A stretch of 64,000 nucleotides of DNA from Aquitalea magnusonii (GTDB lineage Bacteria > Pseudomonadota > Gammaproteobacteria > Burkholderiales > Chromobacteriaceae): assembly GCF_003202035.1 (NCBI RefSeq), contig NZ_QJKC01000011.1, forward strand, positions 62,001 through 126,000. The letters run 5' to 3'. Position 1 is the first letter of the stretch. Every line of letters begins with the position of its first letter. Below are positions 25,738 through 34,046 of the stretch, in pieces. The position numbers were made by a program, and so were the translations under genes. The notes beneath the pieces were generated by a model that made no database searches, was not told the DNA's origin, and worked only from the letters and a program-made list of their open reading frames with translations.

Positions 25738-28110
25738 ATGCAATTTTCCGAACAGTGGCTGAGAAGCTGGGTTAATCCTTCCCTTTCCAGCGAGGAATTG
25801 TCCAATCTGCTGACCATGGCAGGTCTGGAAGTGGAAGAAACCACCGCGGCGGCGCCGGCCTTTACTGGCGTGGTGATTGGCGAAGTCAAGGAATGCGTCA
25901 AGCACGAAAACGCCGACCGCCTGCGCGTCACCAAGGTGGATGTCGGTACTGGCGAACTGGTGCAGATCGTCTGCGGTGCACCGAACGTGGCTGTGGGCGT
26001 GCGCGTGCCGTGCGCGCTGCCGGGCGCGGTATTGCCGGGTGATTTCAAGATCAAGCCCACCAAGATGCGTGGTGTGGAATCAGGCGGCATGCTGTGCTCC
26101 GGCAAGGAGCTGGGCGTGCCGGAAGATGTCGACGGCCTGATGCTGCTGCCGGCTGATGCGCCGGTTGGCCAGAACATCCGCGACTATCTGGGCCTGGATG
26201 ATCAGCTGTTTACGCTGAAAATCACCCCCAATCGTGCCGACTGCCTGTCGATCAAGGGCATTGCCCGCGAAGTGGCGGCACTGACCGGTGCTGCGCTGCA
26301 GCCGCAAGCCATTACCGCCGTCGCCCCGCAAATCGACGATGTGGTGCCGGTAGCCATCGCTGCCCCGCAAGCCTGCGGTCGCTATATCGGCCGTGTCATC
26401 CGCAATGTCAATGCCGCTGCGCCGACCCCGGACTGGATGAAACGTCGTCTGGAGCGTTCCGGTCTGCGCTCCATCTCGGCCATCGTTGATGTCACCAATT
26501 ATGTGCTGCTGGAGCAAGGGCAGCCGATGCACGCCTTTGATCTGGCCAAGCTGGATGGCGGCATCACCGTGCGCATGGCCAAGGCAGGCGAGCAGCTGCT
26601 GTGCCTGAATGAAAAAACCGTCACCCTCAGCGACGAGCATCTGGTGATCGCCGATGATGCCAAGGTGCTGGCCATCGCCGGCATCATGGGCGGTGAAGAA
26701 AGCGGTGTCACAACCGCCAGCACCGACATCATGCTGGAAAGCGCCTTTTTCGCACCGGCAGCGATTGCCGGCAAGGCCCGTGCCTGGGGTTTCGGCTCTG
26801 ACTCTTCCTTCCGCTTTGAGCGCGGGGTGGATTTCCAGCTGCAAAGCGAAGCCATGGAGCGTGCTACCGAGCTGGTGCTGTCCATCTGTGGTGGCGAAGC
26901 CGGCCCGCTGAACGAAAAAGTGGCCGAACTGCCGGCGCGCGGTGGTGTCAAGCTGCGTACCGCCCGTGTGGCGCGCCTGTTGGGTATCAGCCTGACTGCC
27001 GAACAGATTGCCACCATTCTGGCTCGCCTGGGCTTGTCCTTCGATACGCTGGAAGACGGCTTCCTGGTACATGCACCGTCCTTCCGCTACGACATCGAAA
27101 TCGAAGAAGACCTGATCGAGGAAGTAGCCCGCGTACATGGTTACGATGCCATCCCTTACGCTGCCCCGGCTGCCCGCCTGCGCATGCTGGCACTGCCGGA
27201 AGAGCGTCGCCCGCGTGAAGACATCCGCCATTTCCTGGCAGGCCGCGACTATCAGGAAGTGGTCAGTTACGCCTTTGTCGAAGAAGCCTGGGAACGTGAT
27301 TTCGCCGGCAATACCGACCCGGTACGCCTGATCAACCCGATTGCCTCGCAAATGAGTGTGATGCGTTCGTCGCTGATCGGTGGGCTGGTGAACGTGCTGC
27401 AAGGCAACCTCAACCGCAAGCAGCCGCGCGTGCGTGTATTCGAAGTAGCCCGCGTGTTTGGCAAGAACGCTGCCGGTGTGGCCGATGAAAGCACCCAGCC
27501 GGAAAAAGTGGCTGGTCTCGCCTGGGGTCCGCGTGTCGCCGAGCAGTGGGGTGCCAAGGCCGAGCGCATCGATTTTTACGATGTGAAAGCCGATGTGGAA
27601 GCCCTGTTGCTGCCGGCACAAGCCAGCTTTGCCAAGGCGGCACACCCGGCCTTCCATCCAGGCCGTTGCGCCGAGATCAGCCTGAACGGCAAGGTGATTG
27701 GCGTGATGGGTGAGCTGCACCCCAAGTGGGCGCAGCAGTATGGCCTGCCAACGCCGCCGGTGCTGTTTGAACTGGACTTGGCTGCTGTTGAACAACGCGC
27801 TGCCATCAAGGCCCAGCCGGTCAGCAAATTGCAGCCGGTACGCCGTGATCTGGCGCTGGTGGTTGACGAGCAGGTAACGGTTGCTGCTATGCTGGATGCC
27901 TTCAGCAGCAAGGCAACGTCCTTGGTCAAGGAAGTGGCCTTGTTCGACGTGTATCGTGGCAAGGGTGTGGAAGAGGGCAAGAAGAGCCTGGCCTTCCGCG
28001 TGGTGCTGCAGGATGAGGCGCGCACTCTGACCGATGAAGATGTCGAGCCAGTGATTCAGGCCTTGCTGGATGGCGTTGCTGCCGCCCATGCCGCACAATT
28101 GCGTCTGTAA
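25738..28110 (+). CDS. pheT: Phenylalanyl-tRNA synthetase beta subunit
   Basis: 790 residues, full length. Domains in order: N-terminal segment, EMAP/tRNA-binding fold (residues 40-150, VTKVDVGTGELVQIVCGAPNV), B3/B4 editing domain, B5 domain (RVARLLGISLTAEQIATIL), core with EEVARVHGYDAIP, and C-terminal ferredoxin-fold anticodon-binding domain (QPVRRDLALVVDEQVTV). It edits Tyr-tRNA(Phe). It is followed by ihfA. Confidence 0.98.
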   Translation: MQFSEQWLRSWVNPSLSSEELSNLLTMAGLEVEETTAAAPAFTGVVIGEVKECVKHENADRLRVTKVDVGTGELVQIVCGAPNVAVGVRVPCALPGAVLPGDFKIKPTKMRGVESGGMLCSGKELGVPEDVDGLMLLPADAPVGQNIRDYLGLDDQLFTLKITPNRADCLSIKGIAREVAALTGAALQPQAITAVAPQIDDVVPVAIAAPQACGRYIGRVIRNVNAAAPTPDWMKRRLERSGLRSISAIVDVTNYVLLEQGQPMHAFDLAKLDGGITVRMAKAGEQLLCLNEKTVTLSDEHLVIADDAKVLAIAGIMGGEESGVTTASTDIMLESAFFAPAAIAGKARAWGFGSDSSFRFERGVDFQLQSEAMERATELVLSICGGEAGPLNEKVAELPARGGVKLRTARVARLLGISLTAEQIATILARLGLSFDTLEDGFLVHAPSFRYDIEIEEDLIEEVARVHGYDAIPYAAPAARLRMLALPEERRPREDIRHFLAGRDYQEVVSYAFVEEAWERDFAGNTDPVRLINPIASQMSVMRSSLIGGLVNVLQGNLNRKQPRVRVFEVARVFGKNAAGVADESTQPEKVAGLAWGPRVAEQWGAKAERIDFYDVKADVEALLLPAQASFAKAAHPAFHPGRCAEISLNGKVIGVMGELHPKWAQQYGLPTPPVLFELDLAAVEQRAAIKAQPVSKLQPVRRDLALVVDEQVTVAAMLDAFSSKATSLVKEVALFDVYRGKGVEEGKKSLAFRVVLQDEARTLTDEDVEPVIQALLDGVAAAHAAQLRL

Positions 28111-28179
28111 GACTTTTGCCGGAGGGCGTGGCTGCAGGCCCGTCCTCCATGTTTCAGTTCAAGAAGTTAAGGGGTAGTC

Positions 28180-28482
28180 ATGACTTTGACCAAAGCTGAG
28201 TTGGCCGACCTGCTGTTTGACCAGGTTGGTCTGAACAAGCGTGAAGCCAAGGACATGGTTGAAACGTTTTTCGAGGAAATCCGTATCGCGCTGGAGGCTG
28301 GTGATTCGGTAAAACTGTCCGGTTTCGGCAATTTCCAGCTGCGTGACAAACCGCAACGTCCGGGTCGCAATCCCAAGACCGGGGAAGAAATCCCCATCAC
28401 GGCACGCCGGGTGGTCACCTTCCATGCCAGTCAGAAACTCAAAGGAATGGTTGAGCAATACCATGCTAACAAGCAAGGCTGA
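28180..28482 (+). CDS. ihfA: Integration host factor alpha subunit
   Basis: 100 residues. IhfA pairs with IhfB to bend DNA sharply at specific sites, and such bending serves sigma-54 promoters like those HoxA would use. Signatures are [41 protein letters not shown] with the DNA-intercalating proline, and [25 protein letters not shown] precedes the ATG. The order pheT-ihfA is conserved with E. coli. Confidence 0.98.
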   Translation: MTLTKAELADLLFDQVGLNKREAKDMVETFFEEIRIALEAGDSVKLSGFGNFQLRDKPQRPGRNPKTGEEIPITARRVVTFHASQKLKGMVEQYHANKQG

Positions 28483-28816
28483 TCTGCCGGCAATCCCGTC
28501 CAAGCGCTACTTCACCATTAGCGAAGTCAGCGAGCTGACCGGGGTCAAGCCGCACGTGCTGCGATACTGGGAGCAGGAATTCTCCCAGTTGCGCCTGGTC
28601 AAGCGCCGTGGCAATCGTCGCTACTACCAGCACCACGAAGTGCTGCTGGTGCGGCGCATTCGTGGTTTGCTGTATGACGACGGTTTCACCATTCATGGTG
28701 CGCGTCAGCGCCTTGGTGCCGGCGGTGAGATGGAGCGCCCGATTACTGCGCAGGAAGTTCGCGCAGAATTGGAAACGATTCTGGCCTGGCTGGATTCAGG
28801 TATTGGCAAATCGTAA
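28463..28816 (+). CDS. MerR-family transcriptional regulator
   Basis: 117 residues; starts inside the last 20 bp of ihfA, implying coupled translation. The N-terminal winged helix-turn-helix is typical: [40 protein letters not shown] and the arm [20 protein letters not shown]. The C-terminus is short, with no cysteine cluster, so a metal effector is unlikely. This gene follows ihfA in many Neisseriales and other beta-proteobacteria; its targets are unknown. Confidence 0.92.
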   Translation: MLTSKADLPAIPSKRYFTISEVSELTGVKPHVLRYWEQEFSQLRLVKRRGNRRYYQHHEVLLVRRIRGLLYDDGFTIHGARQRLGAGGEMERPITAQEVRAELETILAWLDSGIGKS

Positions 28817-28831
28817 ATAAACAGTTACAAT
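28803..28831 (+). promoter_or_regulatory. Sigma-70 promoter of tRNA-Pro
   Basis: TTGGCA (28803-28808), 17-bp spacer, TACAAT (28826-28831), overlapping the end of the merR gene; the tRNA starts 15 bp downstream. Confidence 0.65.
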
Positions 28832-28846
28832 GCGTTTCTCTTGAGT

Positions 28847-28923
28847 CGGGGTGTAGCGCAGCCTGGTAGCGCACCTGCATGGGGTGCAGGGGGTCGGAAG
28901 TTCGAATCTTCTCACCCCGACCA
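28847..28923 (+). tRNA. tRNA-Pro (GGG)
   Basis: 77 nt with encoded CCA. The acceptor CGGGGTG pairs with CACCCCG. The anticodon stem CCTGC/GCAGG encloses ATGGGGT, giving anticodon GGG. Confidence 0.97.
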
Positions 28924-28947
28924 CAAGACCACAGCAATACCAACATT

Positions 28948-28975
28948 AAGCCATCCTGCGGGGTGGCTTTTTTGT
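28948..28975 (+). terminator. Terminator of tRNA-Pro
   Basis: AAGCCATCC / GGGTGGCTT (28948-28956 with 28961-28969) followed by TTTT. Confidence 0.75.
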
Positions 28976-29345
28976 TTTTTATCCATTCATTGACAGATGC
29001 CGCAGGGGTTTTATTCCTGGCATCTGCAGCTCAGTTGCTCTGTCCTTTTATTCTCTCCTCGCTTGTTTGTCTCTATCAAATTCATTTCGCCGGGTGGCTG
29101 GGGCAATCGCTGGCGTCACTGACTCGGCACATTAGCCGCAGTGCTGGCTTTGCCGATTCTTATTCCGCGCTCGGCAAAAAAAGCCTGTAAGCCAGGATCT
29201 GCATCAGTTTTGGCTAAAGTGCAAAAACCATACAGTTATTATTGTTTTTTGTTCTGAATCAGTGCCTCTTTACATTTGCTCTGGTTTAATCAGCTTATTA
29301 TTCGCCATCATCCGATTGCAATAGGGCTCGATCTCTTGTACGCCA

Positions 29346-29373
29346 GAAAGTCTGCCGGATGAGCGGGCGATAC
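29346..29373 (+). promoter_or_regulatory. Possible flagellar sigma-28 promoter of the aer-like gene
   Basis: GAAAGTCT then GGCGATAC resembles the FliA consensus TAAAGTTT-N11-GCCGATAA, but the spacing is one base longer than ideal. Chemoreceptor genes are often FliA-dependent. Confidence 0.3.
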
Positions 29374-29428
29374 TCTTCTGATTGCAGCATGACTTTTTCC
29401 TGATAAAAACCAAATAAAACAAAAAGAT

Positions 29429-31057
29429 ATGAGAAATAATCAACCCGTTAACCAGCAGGAAACCATCGTTCCGGATGGCGTGTTCATTTATTCGCGTACT
29501 GATACCCAGGGCAATATCGTCGAGGCTAATAAAGCCTTTGCCCAGATCAGTGGCTTTGAGCAGGAGGAAATGATTGGCCAGCCGCATAATTTGATCCGGC
29601 ACCCGGACATGCCGGTCGAGGCATTTGCCGATATGTGGCGCAATCTGAAGGAGGGGCGGCCATGGCGTGGGCTGGTGAAAAACCGGCGCAAGGATGGCGG
29701 TTTTTATTGGGTAAGGGCCAATGCCTCGCCGGTGCGTGAGCATGGGCAGATCGTCGGCTACCAGTCGGTACGGACGCCTCCCGGTCGCGATGAAGTGGCT
29801 GCCGCCGAACTGCTATACCGCCGCATCCGCCAGGGCGACCGTTCCCTGGCTATCGAAAATGGCCGTGTGGTAAAAAAACGCTCGCAACTGCTGCAAGCGT
29901 TGAGCGGTTTTGTTTTCCAGCTTTACGCGGTGCAGGTGCTGGCCGCATTCGCCTTGTTGCTGGGCCTGGTGGCCAGCAGCCAGAGCAGCTTCATGCCCTG
30001 GTTTCAGGGGGCCGCGGTGCTGGCCTTGCTGTCCTGCGTGTTGGCTGTGGTGTTCATCCTGCCGGGTGTGGTCGGTAGGCTGGGCCGCATCCACCAGTTT
30101 TTGCTGGACTTGCTCAAGACAGGCAATCTGCGTGCCAATCTGCAACCCACGCACAATGATTTGATCAGCAAGATTGCGGCGGCGCTGGACAATCAGACTG
30201 CGGCGGTCAGCGCCACCATCCAGGTGATGATGAATTCGGCCAATAATGTGCAGGATACCTCGGGCAATCTCAACCAAAGCGTGGTGTCGCTGGTTTCCTC
30301 CGCATCATTGCAAACCGAAAAGACTACGGCTTCGGCGGCTACTATCGAGCAGCTGGCGGCATCGATAGGCTTGATCGCTCAGCACGCGCATGACACCGAA
30401 ACCGTGACGCGGGATGTCGGCAGCAAGGCCGGCGAGGCGGCACGCTTGTCGGAGCGGGCCAGTGAGACCATACGCGAGCTGGCGGCTACGGTTGCCAGCT
30501 CGGCGGAAACCGTGGAGAAGCTGGGGCAGCGTACCGAAGACATCGGCAAGGTGGCCAGTGTGATCAAGGATATTGCCGATCAGACCAATCTGCTGGCACT
30601 CAATGCCGCGATCGAGGCCGCCCGCGCCGGTGAAACCGGGCGTGGCTTTGCCGTGGTGGCCGATGAAGTACGCAAGCTGGCGGAGCGCACGGCCAATGCC
30701 ACTCAGGAAATCGACAAGATGATTTCGCGCATCCAGGCCGATACCGTAGGCTCGGTCAGCGGCATGCGCCAGAGTGCGGCGCAAGTCGGGACCAGTGTCG
30801 AGCTGGTGCATCAGGCGCATGCGGTGCTGGACGAAATCAGCGTGCAAATGGACAGGGCAGTCAGCATGGTGGCGGAAATCAGTCACTCTGCCGATGAACA
30901 GAAAACGGGCATGGACCTGATGGGCCAGGGACTGGAGTCGGTGGCCGCGCTGACTGGCAAAAACCTGGAAGTGGCACATGCCACCGAAGCGGCATCGACC
31001 CGTTTGCAGCTTAATGTGGAGCGCATGGGCAAGGCGGTGGCACAGTATCAGGTCTGA
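29429..31057 (+). CDS. aer: Aer-like aerotaxis receptor (PAS + methyl-accepting domain)
   Basis: 542 residues. An N-terminal PAS domain (about 20-115) has the Aer-type features [20 protein letters not shown] and [17 protein letters not shown], the pocket that binds FAD and senses redox state. Two close membrane segments follow (about 165-215), with no periplasmic domain of size, again as in Aer. The C-terminal half is an MCP signalling domain with the hairpin tip [20 protein letters not shown] and [17 protein letters not shown]. No cheB/cheR neighbours. FAD binding is inferred from motif similarity. Confidence 0.9.
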   Translation: MRNNQPVNQQETIVPDGVFIYSRTDTQGNIVEANKAFAQISGFEQEEMIGQPHNLIRHPDMPVEAFADMWRNLKEGRPWRGLVKNRRKDGGFYWVRANASPVREHGQIVGYQSVRTPPGRDEVAAAELLYRRIRQGDRSLAIENGRVVKKRSQLLQALSGFVFQLYAVQVLAAFALLLGLVASSQSSFMPWFQGAAVLALLSCVLAVVFILPGVVGRLGRIHQFLLDLLKTGNLRANLQPTHNDLISKIAAALDNQTAAVSATIQVMMNSANNVQDTSGNLNQSVVSLVSSASLQTEKTTASAATIEQLAASIGLIAQHAHDTETVTRDVGSKAGEAARLSERASETIRELAATVASSAETVEKLGQRTEDIGKVASVIKDIADQTNLLALNAAIEAARAGETGRGFAVVADEVRKLAERTANATQEIDKMISRIQADTVGSVSGMRQSAAQVGTSVELVHQAHAVLDEISVQMDRAVSMVAEISHSADEQKTGMDLMGQGLESVAALTGKNLEVAHATEAASTRLQLNVERMGKAVAQYQV

Positions 31058-31076
31058 TCGTGCCGGGTGCATGAGC

Positions 31077-31113
31077 AAGGCCCCGTCGCATGCGGATGCG
31101 ACGGGGCCTTGTC
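31077..31113. terminator. Long perfect hairpin after the aer-like gene
   Basis: AAGGCCCCGTCGCAT / ATGCGACGGGGCCTT, 15 bp with a GCGG loop, between convergent genes. The T-run is short, but the stem is very stable. Confidence 0.6.
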
Positions 31114-31159
31114 ATTTACCACGAGCCCAGGCTGAGTGGAGGCGGTTTAATGCGCCGGC

Positions 31160-31486
31160 TCAGAGCACGCTCTTGATCTTTTGCCACATGGTTTTTTCTT
31201 TGTGCACCTTGCAGTATTCATCAATCTCCGGGCGAACTTTTTCGACATCAGCAATGATTTCGGTGGCGCTTACCTTGCCACTTTTGTGCTTGCTGATTTC
31301 GTAGCCAAGGATGATGGGCTTGTCTGTTTCCTTGAGAATGAGATAGTCGTTACACGTGATGGCGTATTTGGCACTCGATTTGTTGCCGGAAGCATTCTGT
31401 TTGCCAGTGTTGCTGCTGGCAGCAGCGGCAAAGGCAGAGCTGCCGAGCAATGTGATCAGGACCATGATTTTCAGTTTTGCAGACAT
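31160..31486 (-). CDS. HdeA/HdeB-like periplasmic acid-stress protein
   Basis: 108 residues from ATG 31486 (AAAGGAATCC upstream), with a signal peptide ending near SSAFAAAA. The mature part follows the HdeA pattern: a first cysteine in ITCNDYLILKE, GYE in the middle, then VEKVRPEIDEYCKVHKE with the second cysteine, giving a likely disulphide, and a C-terminal MWQKIKSVL. HdeA/B chaperones bind unfolded periplasmic proteins at low pH. Similarity is by pattern only; the family is less common in Neisseriales. Monocistronic. Confidence 0.7.
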   Translation of the reverse strand: MSAKLKIMVLITLLGSSAFAAAASSNTGKQNASGNKSSAKYAITCNDYLILKETDKPIILGYEISKHKSGKVSATEIIADVEKVRPEIDEYCKVHKEKTMWQKIKSVL

Positions 31487-31904
31487 GCTTGGATTCCTTT
31501 GTGAAGGTAATTGCCGAAACAAAACGCAAGTGCTTCGGGTGTTGCCATCCTCCGATTCTGCATTTTTTTGGTCAAGGCAAGCTGCTGTCGATATTTCCGT
31601 TCGGTTTTATGAATTTTCTCTATAGGCAGGGATTATTCAGCGCTTAATAAGACGAAATATCTATGTGTCTGAATTTATTATCATTATTTACTGCTGGGGC
31701 CAGCGCGTGTTTTGGCTCGGTGAGCAGGCCTGGACAGCGGACTCGCGGTGTTTTCCGGGCTGAACAGGGTGCCGCCGGCGCCAGGCCCGGATGGGCCCGC
31801 TTCCTGTCCTGCGACCAGGACTGGCCCACGCAACTGCGCCGCTACCCCGGATGGGATGCACCGATGCCGGCAGGCGACTGCAAAGTCGGTGCTGCGGGCC
31901 GGGC
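31487..31904. other. Intergenic region of about 420 bp without a supported gene
   Basis: The right half (31692-31904) is GC-rich with inverted, proline/arginine-coding frames on both strands but no ribosome-binding site or recognisable domain. The left half is AT-rich and probably holds the promoter of the HdeA-like gene. No terminator is evident after the response-regulator gene. Confidence 0.4.
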
Positions 31905-32564
31905 TTAGCCCGCCAGGAGGGGACCGGCCTTGATCACCGCCTGGGTGCGGCTGCTGACTTCCAGTTTGCGCAGGATGGCGGAAACATGCGCCTTGACCGT
32001 GCTCTCGGCAATATTCAGTTCGTGCGCCACAATCTTGTTGGGTTTGCCGGCGACGATGGCTTCCAGCACGCAACGTTCCTGACGGGTCAGGCTGCCAAGC
32101 CGGGTTTGCATGGCTTGTTGTTCCGCCGTGAGCGGGAGGGGCGTCGGGCTATTGGTATCGTGGCCGGCGAGGGTGGGGGGCTGATAGATTTCGCCGTCGG
32201 CGCTGATGCGGCGTACCGCTTCGGCCATTTGCTGGCGCGGGGTAGATTTGGGAATGAAACCGCAGACGCCCAGTGCCAGCGCGGCCTGCACCACTTCGCT
32301 GCGCTCGTCGGCCGACACCACCACCAGCGGCACGACCGGTGCGCTGCGGCGCAGGCTGGCGACGCCGTTCAGACCCTGCATGCCAGGCATGTTGAGGTCG
32401 AGCAGTGCCAGTTCCAGGCTGTCGTCGTGGATGGCAGCGCTGGCTTCCGCCAGCGTGGTGCATTCGATCAGGCGGATGTCCGGGCCAAACACTTCCCGCA
32501 CCACGTCCTTCAAGGCTTCGCGAAATAGCGGGTGGTCGTCGGCAATCAGTACACTCATTTCCAT
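31905..32564 (-). CDS. NarL/FixJ-type response regulator (ErbR/AgmR-like)
   Basis: 219 residues. Receiver domain (1-125) with acidic pocket ADDHPLF, phosphoacceptor D56 in LLDLNMPG, and IPKS lysine. The C-terminal LuxR-type helix-turn-helix is LTRQERCVLEAIVAGKPNKI with ESTVKAHVSAILRKLEV. A start at Met3 (32558) is possible. It diverges from the nosP-nahK pair. In Pseudomonas aeruginosa the same neighbourhood holds erbR/agmR, a regulator of ethanol oxidation, and an exaC-like gene lies nearby here too. Partner kinase not proven. Confidence 0.88.
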   Translation of the reverse strand: MEMSVLIADDHPLFREALKDVVREVFGPDIRLIECTTLAEASAAIHDDSLELALLDLNMPGMQGLNGVASLRRSAPVVPLVVVSADERSEVVQAALALGVCGFIPKSTPRQQMAEAVRRISADGEIYQPPTLAGHDTNSPTPLPLTAEQQAMQTRLGSLTRQERCVLEAIVAGKPNKIVAHELNIAESTVKAHVSAILRKLEVSSRTQAVIKAGPLLAG

Positions 32565-32879
32565 ATCGATTCAGTCTCGCAAAAATGGCGCGGCCGGGCA
32601 GCGGCGGCGTCCAAGACTATAGCTTGAATCGGCCAATGCTGGCAGCATGTCCGCTGCATGGCAGCTCCCCCATTTTGCCACCTGCGGCAGATTGCGCGCA
32701 GGCATGGGCGATCTGGCCGGCTGCTCACGCTAGAATGAAGCTGCCTGTCAGTCGCCGTCATGCCTCAGCCCCGTCTGATGCATGGCAGCGGTCGGGGCAT
32801 GGTCCAAGCCGGCAACAGACCGGCCAATAGCATGACAAGGTCGCCGCCCGCCGTGGCGCGGCGGCAAGGTGGAGACAAG
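32565..32879. other. Divergent control region, response regulator / nosP
   Basis: 315 bp between divergent genes. It must hold both promoters, but I cannot point to a convincing -35/-10 pair or an operator repeat. Confidence 0.4.
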
Positions 32880-34046
32880 ATGGACAATAACCTGGTGTTG
32901 CTGGGCAGTACCCAGCAGCAGGATCCCGCACTGGCTGCCGCCGAGCTGTTTCAGCAGCTGCATCAGCCAGATCTCGCACTGGTATTGCTGTTCATTTCGC
33001 CGGCCTACGATCTGGCCCGCCTCGGCCCCTGCCTGCACCGGCATTTTGGCGATGCGCTGGTGGTGGGGTGTACCACAGCGGGCGAAATCGGCTGCCATGG
33101 CTACCAGCAGGGCAGCATCAGCGGGGTGAGTTTTGCCGAGCCCGACTTTTTTGCCGTGGCGGCGCGGCTGGACAATCTGCACACATTCGAACTGGCCGAT
33201 GCCTTCGAGGCGGTGATGAGCTCGCGCCATGAGCTGGCGCGCAAGAGCGGCCAGGCCATCGACCGCAACAGCTTTGCCCTGATGCTGATCGACGGGCTGG
33301 CGGCCTGCGAGGAGCGGGTGGCCAGCCGGCTGTCGTCGGCGCTGGGGCATATTCCCTTGCTGGGCGGATCCGCCGGCGACAATATGCGTTTCGAAAACAC
33401 CGCCATCCTGCTGGGCGGGCGCTTTCACAGCAATAGCGCGGCTTTTGTGATGGTGGCCAGCCGTCATCCCTTCGAGATGTTCAAGTCCGAGCATGCCGCC
33501 CGCAGTGGCGAGCGCATGGTGATTACCGAAGCGGATGCCGACAGCCGGCTGGTGACCGAGATCAATGCCGAACCGGCGGCGGCGGAATACTGCCGGCTGC
33601 TGGGGCTGGACCCCGATCAGCTGGACCCGCACACCTTTGCCGCCCACCCGCTGGTCTTGCAAGTGGGCGGCGTGCCTTATGCGCGCTCCATCCAGCGCGT
33701 CAACGATGACTTGTCGCTATCCTTTTTCTGCAGTGTGGACGAGGGCGTGGTGCTGTCCGGGACCGAAGCGCAGGATCTGGTCGCCAGCCTGGCCCACACT
33801 TTTTCCCAGGTCCGTGACAAGCTGGGCCGCTTGCAGCTGGTGCTGGGCTGTGACTGCATCTTGCGGCGCATCATGATCAGCAATACCGCCGCGCAGAGCC
33901 GTCTGTCCGCTTTGCTGGTGCAAAACCGGGTCGTGGGTTTCAACACCTATGGCGAGCAGTTCAATGCCATGCATGTCAACCAGACCTTTACCGGCATTGC
34001 CATCGGCTATGCCGCCGGGCCGTCTGCAACACACGGAGCGGGATGA
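32880..34046 (+). CDS. nosP: FIST-domain sensor protein, NosP-like
   Basis: 388 residues. FIST_N (about 20-215, with ALVVGCTTAGEIG, GVSFAEPDFFAVAARL and LGGSAGDNMRFE) and FIST_C (about 225-365) domains. In Pseudomonas and Vibrio, NosP is a heme-binding nitric oxide sensor that controls the autokinase activity of its partner NahK. GTGGAGAC before the ATG at 32880. Its stop overlaps nahK by ATGA, the same pairing as in P. aeruginosa. Heme and NO binding are inferred from family and context; I could not identify the heme ligand with certainty. Confidence 0.85.
   Translation: MDNNLVLLGSTQQQDPALAAAELFQQLHQPDLALVLLFISPAYDLARLGPCLHRHFGDALVVGCTTAGEIGCHGYQQGSISGVSFAEPDFFAVAARLDNLHTFELADAFEAVMSSRHELARKSGQAIDRNSFALMLIDGLAACEERVASRLSSALGHIPLLGGSAGDNMRFENTAILLGGRFHSNSAAFVMVASRHPFEMFKSEHAARSGERMVITEADADSRLVTEINAEPAAAEYCRLLGLDPDQLDPHTFAAHPLVLQVGGVPYARSIQRVNDDLSLSFFCSVDEGVVLSGTEAQDLVASLAHTFSQVRDKLGRLQLVLGCDCILRRIMISNTAAQSRLSALLVQNRVVGFNTYGEQFNAMHVNQTFTGIAIGYAAGPSATHGAG

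Larger units (their letters stand above)
28924..29428. other. Intergenic region of about 500 bp without a supported gene
   Basis: It holds the tRNA-Pro terminator and an inverted repeat CAGATGCC / GGCATCTG (28994-29001 with 29019-29026). It is more AT-rich than its surroundings towards the aer start. No ORF here has a ribosome-binding site and credible codon use. No integrase or attachment duplicate of the tRNA 3' end was seen. Confidence 0.5.

Noticed and set aside
28847-29428. Integrated element at tRNA-Pro
   Set aside because: No integrase, no repeat of the tRNA 3' end and no cargo genes in the 500-bp gap.
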